Shown one piece after another: positions 35,710-50,500 of a DNA stretch of 64,000 nucleotides. Made by a program: the position numbers and the translations under genes. This DNA comes from Phlebotomus papatasi (taxonomy: Eukaryota; Arthropoda; Insecta; Diptera; Psychodidae), in assembly GCF_024763615.1 (NCBI RefSeq), contig NC_077222.1, positions 44,702,001 to 44,766,000 on the forward strand, written 5' to 3'. Position 1 is the first letter of the stretch. Each line of letters begins with the position of its first letter. The notes under the pieces were generated by a model. The model did no database searches. It worked only from the letters and a program-made list of their open reading frames with translations, and had not been told where the DNA came from.

Positions 35710-38537
35710 TATATTTTTTTCTTTCTCATCCTTATAGTTATATTCAATAAAAGTCCTATCGAACGATGATGATGGATTACATATCCATCATCATTGCCAT
35801 CCATTCCAAAAATAGAAGACTTCTCTCAAGGTAAGGCTACAGGCTTTTATCCTGCTGTCGTCATGAAAGGAGGCACCTACCTAATCCTACATTTTAAATT
35901 TACGGTTCTACAAAATTGCGATGACTTGGGTATTTCGGTGATATTGATATGGAGATGAGAATATACCATAAAGTTATCAATATCAAGGTTTCATTCCCCA
36001 TCTCAATATTGAGCAGACATGCTTATATCATATGTACACACATAATATAGACTTCAGACAGAGAATAAATCTGTGAGTCCTTTTAAGCTCGTACCAGTGT
36101 TGAAAAGAGACACATAAAAATTCCACGCATCCATTGATGTGACAATACAAGACTTCCTAAATGTTATTGATCTCTGGTAAGATATCAGAAAATATTTACA
36201 ATACAGAATCGGATAGATAGTTGGAAAGAAACCCAACTGCTTGAAGACAAACTTTCTTGGAATGTCCTAGCATAATTGTTGTCATAAATTTTCTACCCTA
36301 TTATCTCAAGAGTCAGTGGACATTAATGTATATCTACAGCAAGGACCAAATATTTTCAAACAACTCTCTTAGTTTTTCCTTTGACTCCAAACACTATTAA
36401 CTTCAACACAATGAAATATTTATTAAAAGCTACCTGAAAAAATCTTCACCTAAAAAATATACTAGTCAATTGTGATTTTAACGACAACATACGGTGGTTT
36501 TATCATCACTAGAAATCTCATAGCGCCATGTTTCAATGCTTCTAAACATTCGACAAATGCACCGAATCTAAATTTTTCATATCAATCATGTTTCGTCGAC
36601 CTAGTTTTCTGACTATTCTGGAAAATGCGCTTCTAGTGAAGTTATTACGATATTAATTGATTGCAATTAGAGTAAATAAAAATTATTTACTAAAAAGGCA
36701 TATTTAACACGTATGATACGCGGAAAAACTATCATTCAGTATTAAATAGAATTAAATGGCAAAATGAATGAAGACTATTTTACAAATTTAATCACCAAGT
36801 ACATGCATTCTCTGCAAGTTTGTTAAAGAATGAATGATGTGTGTTATGAAATAATTAACTCAACACGAAGTTGTTCAATTGAAAATTAATACTTAAGAAC
36901 ATGATTGATTTTTCTTGGCGCCACTTGAAAAAGAGAGCTGAAATATAAAGGTTTTTGCGTCAATTAAAATGAGAATTTTTTGTTGTTATATTTTTTTAGT
37001 GATAATTTCCGAGTCCATGAAAGAAAGATATAAAATCCTTCGACTCATTTGTAAATCGTGATAAATTGAGTAATTTACTGCAAAAATGAATCTTACCAAA
37101 CAGTGAGTAAGAAGAAGAGATAAAATAATACTGGGGCATTCTCATTGACTGACTGACAGGTCAATAAAGAAGGAACAAGTCCTTAAATTCTGACCAGAAA
37201 TGCAATTTTTCACTGCAGCCCATTTTTTGCCATGTTGCAACAATAACTTCTTCACAGAGACAATGATGGCATTTCACATCTTCAGAAAGTTATACTTCTG
37301 CTAATAACAATAATATAGAATAAATGTTTATACTAAAAACATTAAAAGGCGTCAAAGAAAACACTAATAATGACCATTTCTCACTGGAGACGAGGGAAAG
37401 ATAAATAAATTGAGTCTGCTGAATTGGATACACACGCATACACTTAATTTTTTATTATTTTTCGCTTTTTTAAATAAATTGTTTGAGACCACCATTAAGG
37501 CACTTCAACGTGGTGGGCAATTGCCTCCATCATGTAATACCGTTTATTAGTCCCTTTAAATATATGTTACGAATGAAAATATTATCCCAGACTTCAAGTA
37601 AACAATATTAACTTTTTATATCCACAACTCCATTGAAAGCAACACGTAAGTGAATCATTACTTTTTTATATCTACACTTTTGCCAATTTTTTCCACTTAT
37701 CTTTATTACACATTCTGTGTTGCTAAAATCACTTAATGCTAAAATCCAATAATGAAAACTCTACTATAAATTTAATCAATAATTCCTTGTTCTTGTTTTT
37801 TTTATAAGTAATATGAAATGAAGAGTATAATCAATTACACCTGAAAATTGTTTGTCACAATCACAATAACTTTTTAAATTCATTTTTAAATTATTAATAA
37901 CAGTTTATATTATTTTCGCTAAGATGTTCCTATATTCCCTAATTTATCAAATTTTCAATTATTAACCCATTCTTTACCATGGTATTATACAACATACGCA
38001 AATTGAGCGATTTTAGATGATTTATTCCTGGGAAATTTTTATGCGAATTGCTGTCGGGAATGGATTTTTAGTAACTTTAGTTCTTCAATTACTTGGGAAA
38101 AATAGTCCGACAGAGTTGAAAATACAATTTGTTATTGTTTTCTTGCTTCACGGAAGGTTATGCAAAATTTTTGTTCAAAATGACAGACGGAAAATTCGAC
38201 ATCCCGTCGAATTTGTTAAAATTGGCCTCTTTCTTCTTTCCTGATTTGAATTCTGGTTGCACTTTTGTTTTCTTGGATAGCAACCTATCTAAAGCAATAG
38301 AGTTTGTAATGAATTAATGCACAGAATTTAAAGTCAGTGACCGTTAAGACGTGTGTTTGACAGAGGCTCCCCGCGCCCCCATTAATAGGTAAATCTTTTT
38401 CTTTTCAAAAAAATTCATCTATCAATCTATGGGAAACTAATCCCAAAATATGAACATTCTATCTCAAGTATTTCTGGTACATTGACTGAATGGGTTAAAA
38501 TTAATCTTGATCTAAATTCAGCGTACTGCCTTACATT
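35710..38537. other. Gene-free stretch 3' of DUSP11
   Basis: No gene supported. Overlapping plus-strand frames at 38017-38317 have no domain. Around 37490-37530 and 35820-35890 are moderately GC-rich patches of unknown meaning. The DUSP11 stop is at 38538-38540; I did not find a clear AATAAA on the minus strand just downstream. Confidence 0.35.
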
Positions 38538-41500
38538 TCAGTTACGTTCCCTGCTCCTATATAATCTTCGATTATCCAAACTTGGATTTCTCCACGTCCT
38601 ATTGTAACTCTCCTGACGTGACTGAGATCTCCAATTCTGGGATGAATGAGATTGTCTTGAAGTGTAAAGTCTGTCAGGGTCATTGTAGTTTCGGGATATT
38701 CTCCAATTTCTATCCTCTGTACATCTTCTTGCATGATACGAAACATAATTGGGCCTGTCCGAGCTTCTGTATGAAGAAGAATGTCGATCTCTCCTGTCAA
38801 CTCGTCTCCAATTCGTATCTTCGTGCCGCACAGAATTTAAAGATCGCAAATGATTGATGTAGATATGGCGTTCAATATCGTACCCACGTGCTTCAGAAAA
38901 TCCTATTCGTATAAGATTATATAGTATATTTAAGGATATGTTCTTCGAAAAGCATTCGAGGTTTGTACTGACTTTTTATAGCCACATCAGCTGGCAATTT
39001 CAAGCAGTCCATAAGGTATCTGCATATCATATACCCTGTCCGATTCACTCCATGTGTGCAATGGACACCCACCAAGAGAGCTAAGTGATTTCAATCAGAG
39101 TTTGTATTAATCTTGTGCCAAATAACATGCTGATTTTTATTGTTAACGTTTCATCCGAATGTCCCACTTTTTCGCACAAAAAAATTCCCTTTCTTGCAAA
39201 TGAAAGATAACACAACATTGAAAAAAAAAATTGTAGCACGTTTTCATGAACATCCAGCGTAATTTTTTTTATCATCTGCTAATACAGTGTGTTTCACATA
39301 TTCTAAAATTTTATTTCATCACAAAAAGATTTGAAACATTGCTTTCAGAAAAAAAATAATAACTTACCAAAGCACATTTTATATGAAACACCTTGTAAAA
39401 CAAATTTACCCAAAATTTACAGCACAAAGTTGAAGAAAAAAGATGCTCTTTTTGATTTACGCATTTGCAATTTGGAATATGTACATATACAGATATGTAC
39501 GTACCAATAAGCCAAGCATTGTGTTACCATATTGTATGAAGTAAAAAAGAAAAATCAGAAAAGAATGTTGTTGGGCGTTTAACATTCAAGTTTGACCATG
39601 GGAATTCACATAATTACTGCCAGGAAAGCAATACGGTCAGTTGCATAAAAATTCAAATTAAAAATTCCACCCGACAAATGTGCAACACTCAGCCCCAATT
39701 CATCAATTTAAATTAATAAATAAATTGGTACAAATTCAATTTACTTACATGCATTCTTATCGTCTTGCATAAATTCATTTATGACTTTTTTGAACCTAAT
39801 TGGATGACAATAAACTTGCAATTAAATGCAACATAAATAACAATGATTCAAGCTTACCTTCTCACTGAATTTTCATCAGGCAAAACACGTCCCTGCATGG
39901 TTAATTTAACGTGCGTAATACTGGGTATTAAATTCTACACAAAATGATATTTATAACTTTTTTTTTAATTTTATATTTTAATACACATTATCAACAAAAT
40001 TTTTACTCACCAAAGGATTATAATACCGATTAGTTGCAGTCAGATCGATTATTAGTCCTATATTTGGTACTAATTGTACAAGATCGTCAGGAGTAAACCT
40101 ATTCACAAAATTTAGAGAAAAAAAATAAGATCATGAATTAATAATTTTCTCTATATTTTCTGAAAAAAAAAGTTATTCAAATAATTACCTCTCTGATTCA
40201 TGGAGTTTCTTATTGTATTTCTATATTGGAAGTAAAAGGAGAGAAAAAAACACATGAGATAAAAGCAAATTAGTAATAATGGCAAATTGGATGAAAAATG
40301 AGAATATCTTTGGAAATGCAAGGGACTTTGTTGGTGGTCTACTTTTGAGTATAATGCCTTTAACAAAACTCTCTTTATTAATCATTTTTAATTGCTATAT
40401 TGCAACCTGTCTTGACGAATCTCTTTAAAGAGTTGCACACCATCAAAAGGCGAAACAGACAAGGTACTTTAAAATTGCTGTCTACTCTCGATACTGACAA
40501 ACTCATCACTTTTGAGGGAGATAGATGGATGGATTCTTGAATAATGGATTCGTTAAAATGTATAATTTTCTTTAATCTATACTAAAACACAAACACTGTA
40601 CGATCCTTTATGAGTTATGCACTGCACATCACATAACATATTTTTGTTTTGTAAATATGTATTTTAATAGTTCAACAAGAGTGAGTGAAATGTAGTTCAA
40701 ATGTTATTTCGTTCACTTTCACAGGCATTTCGCAAACATGTTTATAAAATAAATAATCTAAGTTAAGTTGAAAAAAGTTATTATGCTATTTTAGAGTCAC
40801 ACTCTTAAGAATAAATGTCTTTAGTAGAATTACATTTTGCTTATATAGAAATTATAGAATATAGAGCTAGAAAATCAAGTTATAACTTATAATTACTAAT
40901 TTTATTTTTCTCCTATGATTTAATTGATTTTTATATGTAAATTAAATTTCATATATTGTATTTGAAAGTATACAAAATGGAAATAATTTTTGATGATCTC
41001 TAAAGTGCAAACACATTAAAATCAGTTAAAATATTAAATATTAAATAAAGCGAGACTAAATGTATTGAAACAAGTAATGGTGGTGAAGTGTTGATATATT
41101 AATCCCTTTAGGCAAAATAGAGTTATTATGTGGCTAAATCCACGAGTTTATTCCTTAATACAAATAGCCATATTCTTCACACGAAGAACAGAAAGAGGTT
41201 TAGTACCAACAGAGTTAATAATCATATATGAAAAATTACTGTAACAATTCAAAATGATACCTGTATAATAAAAATGGATTGTGAAAACTGCTCTCTCTTG
41301 GAGTTCGAGCAGTTAAAATGTGATAAGAAAAATAATTTCCTATGAAATAAGCATAATTTCTCAAATAACAGAGCCATAATAATTGAAGATATTAGACAAT
41401 TTGCCTAACATTTTTAAGCAAAAAAAAAAATAGAATTATATTAACCTATCATGGTTTTTTTTCCATATTTACGATTAAAATCTAAAACAAAAAATATGTT

Positions 41501-44500
41501 TAAATTATTATCGAATTTATTTTCAGAAGCGCTTAAGCAATTAAATCTTTCTGTATTATTAATTCTAATTTTTTATATAAATATTGAATTTCAAAATAAC
41601 TAAAAACCTAATTTTAGATTTTTGAATTTGAATGTGAAAAATGACAAGATATAAATACAAGAATGTAGATAAACAGAAAATCAGAATAATAAATGAATTA
41701 TCTTGTGAAACTACATATCGGCGAAAATTTATGCACAGCAGCCATCACAGAGGCAGTTTAGCAAATACAAATATCCACCAACTTAAAGATTTTATACTAT
41801 ATTATCTGCATAGTTTAAGTGACTAAAAAGAGAAAAGGGCCACAAACGGATTTTTCTAAATGTGTCTTCTTTCTCACAACTTACAAATTTCTCCATTGTG
41901 AGAAGAGATGTTTCACTCGTTCCTCCTTAAGCGACACATAAAATGAGTCTCCCACAAACTACACATAGGGTGGAATAACCGGCTATCGCCATGTTTAGGA
42001 AAAAATTAAATTCATTTTATCATAACTTTTGAATCCTTGTTACAAGATAAGTCAAATTTGACACAAAGTTACTTAGATGTATTGGCTCTAGATACGTGAA
42101 AACAATAATCCTAGAACATAACGCTGGACTACTTAAAAAACTGATTTTTATTAATAATGCAAAAATAACCATTTCGTCGCCACTTTTTACCACTTTTCGC
42201 CAGTTTTGTAAAATTTGTAACCACTTCTCGCCACCCACTTGAAAAGAACCACACTCGGTTATTTTAGGCAATGCTATGAAAAGAATACATTCACCATTTC
42301 TCTTTCCTTGTGATCACTTTATTATTACTCTCTTTAAATGATTTTTCTTCACTTTTATTTGAGAAATCAAATTATGGGGCTTTTGCAGAAAGTAAACAAT
42401 GCAGATTTGACAACTGAGAATGTACGAAGTGAAGTTAGCGTCGCCTATTGAAAAGATATGGCGACAGGTGGTAAAATCAATTCCAGAATATTACCACTTC
42501 TCGCCATGCCTCATTTTTATACAAAAATAATATAAAATGAAATATTAATTGACTAAATACAAATTTTATGTATTCCACAAGTGCAATTAAATATTCAATA
42601 GACAAATTATTTACCCAAATAGGTATTTTTGGCCTGATGAAAATTTGACGACACTTAGTACATTTGGTAAGAGATGTTGGATTCGATGCACTTGCTTAAA
42701 ATATTGCTCTAAAAAGTGATCAAAATCGTGAATCCAAAACGAATAATTATTATTTTTCGATTCTATGCGTAGAAGCAGAAACAATACAAAAAAAATTGCG
42801 ACTCATTTATTTCATAAATTGCGAAAAATAGCGATTTCAATGTAAGTGGCGAGAAGTGGGGCACTGGCGAGAACTGGTGATTCCACCCTATATCAATGAA
42901 ATCCATAATATAGTGTCCTGAGGCAGCTTGCAAATGTGCTTCCTCTCGGAGAGAATATAAATGATATCTATACTATAAAAGGAGATTGCTTCCCTTCTTC
43001 TGGGGGCACAATTCCCTCAATTCAGTCAACAGGAATATACAACCCACAACGTTCACATTTTCTATTCTTTTCTTTACTAGCAACTAACTGAACCATTTCA
43101 CCTTTCACGTGCCCTTTATTCTTGCTTATTTCTTTTCTTCTTTCACTTAACATTTGAAATCCATATTGTATCAGTGTATTATGGATGGAAAGGATCTTAA
43201 ATTTGTCGCATCAAAAGACCACAATGATGTGACTCTCATTTATATAAAAAGACCATCATTATTGTTATTATTGATCGAATGGATAATAATAATACACACA
43301 AAACTGCCTGCAGAGATGATTTCCCGTTGCGCATAGTCATATTTCACTCCTTTTTCTAACAAATATTAAAAAAAAAAGAAAGACATATAGGAGTATCCTT
43401 ATGGGATGATAGCAAATATTTCCATCAATTCATTTACCCTGATGAATATTATTGATGTATATCTGTCTACCCGGTCTACCCTATCCTATTGAGTAGAATG
43501 AACTTCCAATAATACCAATTTGTCGAATTTATTTCGAAAAAATAAACAATATAAGAATAGTCCTTTGAGGATGAAAATAGATCCGAAACATATAATATGA
43601 TAGTAATCAGCAAACCCATCAATATTACGAACTTATATGGTGATAGAAACCAAAAATACTTTTCCTATCTAACACAAATCTCTTCGATAAGTCAATTCGA
43701 AAGTAGGGGGAGGCTTTGATCGTTCGCACATACGCTACCTTCAGACACTTCATATTTCTCCCATATTCCTTTATGAATCTCACATATGGCTATATATTGT
43801 AATAGCTAACCTTAAATCCCATCTTTCCTGAAAAAATTGAGAGTCTAATCCTTTTTTCCTAGTTTCAGGAAACAAAAAATAAAAACAGGTCCAAAACTGT
43901 AATTTTGCTGTGCAATATTTCATACGATTGTGCAGAATTAATATCACTTTTCTGAACAACTACTATCACAAAGGGTAGAAGGGTTATTAGGAATCAGATT
44001 TATGTAAAAATCTTTTAGGCTGAACAGGCACTTTTTGTGGGTGGAACAAAATTCACAAACTTGACTCAGATTCATCGATCGCACATAGAAGACTGCTTCT
44101 TTCAGATATTTTCCAGGAAACTTCATTTTAGATACGATCCCTCATATTCACATCTATTGTAATCTACCGATTTAATCCACCACTAAAAAGGAAAACTTAA
44201 AAATCGTAAAGTTGATAAACAAGAAGTAATTTGACTCAAATAGGCTGCAGTTGAGTAATTATTAAGCAATTTTGCATTTCTTTGATATAAAAATATTTTT
44301 CAAGCTTGCACAAACTGAATGTGCAATGAAAGAATCACATCTGCAATAAGCTCATACAGTTTACAACTGGTTTTTTGACAATCTTTGACATAACCTCACT
44401 ATTGTGTTGTTTTGCATGACAAAGAAAAGAAATTGCGTCCGTAAGAAGATGTTTTGTGAAAATTTTAGCTTGTTCACCTGCTGAAGCTCAATATCTGTGC

Positions 44501-47500
44501 TAAATCCCGATTCCTGCAGCTGCAGGAACAGAGAAATCTTCAATGATGCGCATTCAAACGTTTTTGTGCATATCCGGCTCCGTGGAGGAATGGTGGAATC
44601 TTGTGTGGTCTTCTCGCTTGCAGAGTTTTAGTCAATTTTTAGCTTTAAAAACTTATTGATTCGTGTAAATTTGGTGATATTTGGACTTTTTAAGAAAGTA
44701 TTCATCAGATTTAACCGTTTCCGGAGTGAAATTCTCGTAGAACCAATCAAAAAAATGGTTTTTAATGTCAATAAAACATCTCTCAGAAAAGTTCCAAAAA
44801 AGTGATATTAAAATGTTTTATTCTATATAAAAATGGTTTAATCAAGTAGATTAGAGTTCCCTTTAAACAATGATGTGCAACTTTTAGTGTCCGGTGCAAA
44901 ATTTACGGTGAAAATGGGGTGTTCAATGATGGCGTGAATCGTGTGCGATAATAGAAACTTGATTCATCTATCGGATAAATCGCCATTAAATTTTCATTTT
45001 CCTCTGGAGGAAAATCTAAGGATTTCCTGGAATTTTGTTTGGTGGGATTATAAACCTTATAAGTAAGACATTTTTTTGGCATAGTTGGAGAATCCATACA
45101 GTTTGCATGGTAGTCAGAAAAAATCACTGAACTTGAACATCATTTTTGTATGCGAAAGTTCAAAGCCTCCCCCTATTTCTGTCTAAAAAAAAGAGCCCTT
45201 AATCTTACCAATAGACACATAATGAGTAATGTTATTTATTTCATTTATTTTGATGTACTGGGCTATTTCTGCCATTTTTGTACAGTGTTTACAAATTTAT
45301 TATACAGTTTACAATATTTCGTGAAAATATCTTCAGACGCTTCAATCATTTGCACCGGGCGGGACTCGAACTCACAACTGTGACAGTCGAATCGGGGGTC
45401 ACACCGCCTAAAAGCCGAAGGCTCTTACCAATTCCACCACGAACTTATATAATTAATGTAACTTACTATATTTTATAAATATATATCACTTTCAACTTTA
45501 TATAAAAACATGGTATATTAAATGAAAATAATATAATTTACTAAATACATTGCAATACCAAAAAAAATCCAGTAGCATAAACAAACAGTTTTTGCATTAT
45601 ACTTACACTAATATTTTAAGCTACCAAATTACCCATTACAACATATACAATAAACAAAAATTTCGAAAAGAAGGTAGAATTCTCGAAGTCCCAAAATCTC
45701 AATCCCTTACCACTTATCCTTTAGGTTCTACCATAATCACATTTCCAAATTAGAATACAAATAATAAAGTGGAGCACAGATATCGTCAGTTAAATCAGCA
45801 TTTGTTGTGACTTCTTTTTTGCGATTTTGATATATATATATACTTAATTAATAAAAATTTACCATTATTTGTCGTAACTTCCATTTTTGGTGAAGTTATG
45901 ACAAAGGACAATGGGCAGAAATGTATGAATTTTTATGAATTTGAAAAATGTTTTAGGATTTATTAGAAAATTCTGGAAAATTGCAAGCAAAAGAAGAGAT
46001 AAAGATATGGTTTGTTCTACGAAAAACTTCCTTAAGCCCTTCTTTACAAATTGCTTTTTGAAACGACCAATATAAGATAAAGCGTTATTGTATAAAAGGA
46101 GTTTTGCAAGAAATATTGTTACAATTCTTATATGTTTTATGCTCTATTGCTTTTCCTACATACTTCCGGAGTTGGTACGGGAACAAAAGTTGTTACGTTT
46201 GCCAATATCTATTCGATGGCAAAGGTTTCATTCGTGGCGAAATGTGGGAACCATTTTGCCCATTACCGTTTCTTTATAAAATTTTCTTGAGTTAACTTAC
46301 AGTTTAATAGTGCCACTTTTATTATTTTGGCTCAAAATCATCGCATTCGGGGCTCATTTTTAGGGAATATAAAGCTGAACTGAAAATTTCGTCTCATGAA
46401 AAGTTGTCAAAAGGAAGTTACGATAAATGCTGATTTAACTGACGATATTCTCTTAAAATAAAATAAATAAGATAAAATTAAAAAATTCATAAATCCTGAG
46501 TAGTCAGTTCATAGAAAGTATTCGCTGATAGAAATTTCTATAGATCTTGTATTAATATACACAATGTTTAAGATCTTGATAAATCCAGAACGCAACATTC
46601 TCCTATTTTCTATTATCTGTACTGTAAGGATGGTGGCATTACTTATGGCCTCGCCGCAATTTTTCAGAAAATTATTTCGAAAACCAAAAAAAAAGACATA
46701 ATATGCTACCAAAACACATCAAATGTTTCAAATTCTGAGGTTTTTCTAAATCATTTTATGACAAAAAGTGATTTTTTTTTGCGAGAAGGTCATAAGTAAA
46801 GACAAGCCACAAGTAATGCTGACACCCTAAGCTTGCAATGCAATAAAAATATATTCCCTGTAGGGGAAATGGGAGAGCCGGCATGTTTGATACACTTTTT
46901 TATGTTTTGACTTTAAGCAATATTTCCAAAACTTTGTAAAATTTTGTAAATTCGAAAATTTGTATTGTATTGTATGTCATTACCAACATGTGTCTTTACA
47001 TTACATTAAAATTATCTTACAGAATTTTGTATAGCGTTTAGTATACTTACTAGTATAGACTTTATTTACTCGATTAGTGTTTTTGTCATATTTATTTAAA
47101 TAATCAAAGAATAATTTACCCCGTCTCAATCTAACGGTTATTTAATCATCCTAAATTTAACCCAAATCGAACCACGCTCGATTCCGAACACTCTTAAAAG
47201 AAAAATATAAATAACCCACCCGGCAAATTCTGCAGAATTCTGCAGAAATTCGTCAGATTTGAATTACTAACTGCCGAAAAATCAGCAGAATTTCTGCAGA
47301 ATTTTGTTCTAAGGTGGATCCGATCGTTGTATGAAAATTCTGCAGAATTTTCTGCAGAATTTCTATAGAAAATTTTAAAATTATCGGCAGAATTTCTTTA
47401 GAGTATTTAGATGATTTCTACATTTCTTCTACCCTTTCTAATGTTTCTAAACAATTTTTTAACTACATAAAAATATGTATTTCAATTTATTTAAAATTCA

Positions 47501-50500
47501 ATTTTTATTCAACAATTTTACGTCAATACTCTCTTTTTTTACAACATTATTATAATGTTATAATACAATATTATTAAATCAGCCAAAATAGAAAATACGA
47601 AGGGGAAGAAAATGGTTAGAAAACACGAAAGAAATTCGCGATGCTCACGAAGTCGCACGACTATCCCGAAGCCACACGAAGTATCCGATTGAATGACAAG
47701 AAACGTTAAAATTTCAAAAGTGCAGAATTGCAGATCGAAGTTTTGCTGGGAAACTACATACAAATTCTGCAAATACGTTTTTGTTTTGAAAGGAATTCTC
47801 TATCTTCTATAGTTAATGTAAGAGAGTTAAATGAAATAAAGAGGGCGCCAGTTGATATTGGATGAATTACGCAACCACACGTGTTTCATTGTGCTCTTCC
47901 CGAATATCCCTCTACAGTTAAGAAAAGAGTAGAAATTAGAAATAGAAATGAAAACTTCTAATTTAGAATTAAATAGCAATATAACATACAAATCTTATAC
48001 TGACTTTGAGTTAGCAACAAGTAATAAATACTAAATACCAAAAATACTCATCTGAACAAACCTCACAAACTGCCCAAATCAATTTACTTTACCCGCAAAA
48101 TATCAATAAAACTATCCTTCCATGATCCGCACAAGAAGACTGCATTCCCTTTGCATATAACCGTCTTTTTTGTATTATAGACATAAATGAAATCCCATAA
48201 GGAGAAAACCACATCCATAATTTTTAGCATCGGCACTTGTGTGCAAAAGTGTAAAAATGTTCCTTCTTCTTCTGAAATCTTGATAGAAATGATATGTGGT
48301 TAACGCCTTTTATACACACAAGGGTTCCTCGGCTTGTGATGATTCTCGCACATATATTTCAGCTCCGTTTTTTATCAGTCAAAAATATCTAAATTTTAAT
48401 TGCATATTTGCAGTGTTATTTGTATTTGAAGCTCAATGGGAAAAACAAATAACCATATGTAGAGTGATTATTATATGAAAGAAGAAGTGATACGCATTTC
48501 ACACACGCTTCATCAAAGCTTTGTGTCTCACCCGAACCGAAAAAGCCTCATTATTTATGTTGTTCCTCATATTGATGGTATTTTGTTGAATTTCTTTCCA
48601 ATTCCCCCTTTGATATTTATTTATTTCACTTTATTGTGAATTTTCGTTATGGTGCCAAATTGGATATTGGACAAACTGAATCCGTATAGAAGGGAGTGAT
48701 TTATTTATTTATAGGCATTCTATTTTAATTATAGTTTTTCCGCCCCCAAAACGCCATGCTGATTTTTTTCTGCTTACTATATAAAATGAAGCAAAAGAAA
48801 AGAGATGCAGATACATTATGCGGGAACCACATATTTTTTTTTTTTCAAAATAGTTGATAATGTAAAAATTTAAGAATATAAATTTTTCTCCAAAATACAA
48901 TTTTAATTGTTATTTATGGCATTGTCTAAGAAATTCCTTAAAAAAACGAAGAATTTCTTCAATTTATTTACTTACATAATTTTCCCATTTCTCCATTTAC
49001 TCCCTTTTCATCTTATGTACTATGACAAATTTCGGCATCTTCGTTAAGGCAACTTTGAAGTTTCACCCGGATAATAAATCATTAAAAAAATAGATGAAAT
49101 TTATGATGTCGTTTTCTTCCTATTGCTCTAAGTTTACATTGGTCAATAGGAGAAGATATAAGATAATTTGAAGAGATAAAAAGTTTCTCACATAAAATTN
49201 NNNNNNNNNNNNNNNNNNNNNNNNNNNNNNNNNNNNNNNNNNNNNNNNNNNNNNNNNNNNNNNNNNNNNNNNNNNNNNNNNNNNNNNNNNNNNNNNNNNN
49301 NNNNNNNNNNNNNNNNNNNNNNNNNNNNNNNNNNNNNNNNNNNNNNNNNNNNNNNNNNNNNNNNNNNNNNNNNNNNNNNNNNNNNNNNNNNNNNNNNNNN
49401 NNNNNNNNNNNNNNNNNNNNNNNNNNNNNNNNNNNNNNNNNNNNNNNNNNNNNNNNNNNNNNNNNNNNNNNNNNNNNNNNNNNNNNNNNNNNNNNNNNNN
49501 NNNNNNNNNNNNNNNNNNNNNNNNNNNNNNNNNNNNNNNNNNNNNNNNNNNNNNNNNNNNNNNNNNNNNNNNNNNNNNNNNNNNNNNNNNNNNNNNNNNN
49601 NNNNNNNNNNNNNNNNNNNNNNNNNNNNNNNNNNNNNNNNNNNNNNNNNNNNNNNNNNNNNNNNNNNNNNNNNNNNNNNNNNNNNNNNNNNNNNNNNNNA
49701 AAAATCGTCTTTTAAATCAGGTATTTTCGTTATTAATAAATAAGCGAATTCACTAATTTTTACGAACATTTCTTTATGACCATGAACAATTGGGTCCCGG
49801 CTAAAATCCTGAAAGACAAAATTTCAAAAGCCAAAATTCCGAACGTTAAAATCCCGAATTCTTAAAACTGTCATAGCTAGTCCCACGATTGCACCCGCGT
49901 TTGCTGGAGGTAAAGGAAAATTTTCTGTGTCTTTGGAAATTATTCTACACATTATCCTCCACATAATTTCATCCCATTCAGAATTTTGAACATTCGGGAT
50001 TTTGGCTGCCTCCGGAGCTATTATATAAGTTACCAATAAAGATAAAATACAAATATTCCTCTGGACAAACCCAAAAAATGTTTGAAAATGAGAGAAAACG
50101 TTTTTTTTTTTTTTAATTTTGGTGTTTGTGTAATGGTTATTATAAAGAATTTAAATTCAATCAGCGGTAAACACGTGTTTAATAGCGTTACCGCCCCTAT
50201 TCTGCACCTTTTTAATAGAATTTGTGTTTTAACAATATCATCTATTAATTTGTAAGGAGTTAGTTTTAATAAAAGAAGTTTTACATATTTTCATAATGCA
50301 TTTTGATTAAAATTCAAAATTGAGCAAACCATTAGAAATAAGTTACACCCCAAAATAAAAAGAAAGTTCTACAGAAGTGATACTATTTTTTTTTTTGAAT
50401 AATAAGAAACACGGATTTGACCTAGATCCTTCTCCTCCTTTATTACTCGGACATTTTTTGTGATTCTATTTTAATGTCCGTTACTATTGTATAAATCGAA

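Noticed and set aside
38531..38800. 89-codon minus-strand frame MTGEIDILLHTEARTG
   Set aside because: It is the shadow of the DUSP11 Arg/Ser-rich last exon in another frame.
40430..40560. Alternative DUSP11 upstream exon (NFKVPC on the minus strand)
   Set aside because: It lacks a usable donor in the right phase and the preceding residues do not match; the exon at 52981-53056 fits the family and the phase exactly.
45350..45441. A tRNA gene on the minus strand
   Set aside because: A- and B-box words are present, but the acceptor stem and normal anticodon arm cannot be drawn; it fits a SINE head better.
49188..49769. 193-codon open frame
   Set aside because: It is almost entirely translated N from the assembly gap.
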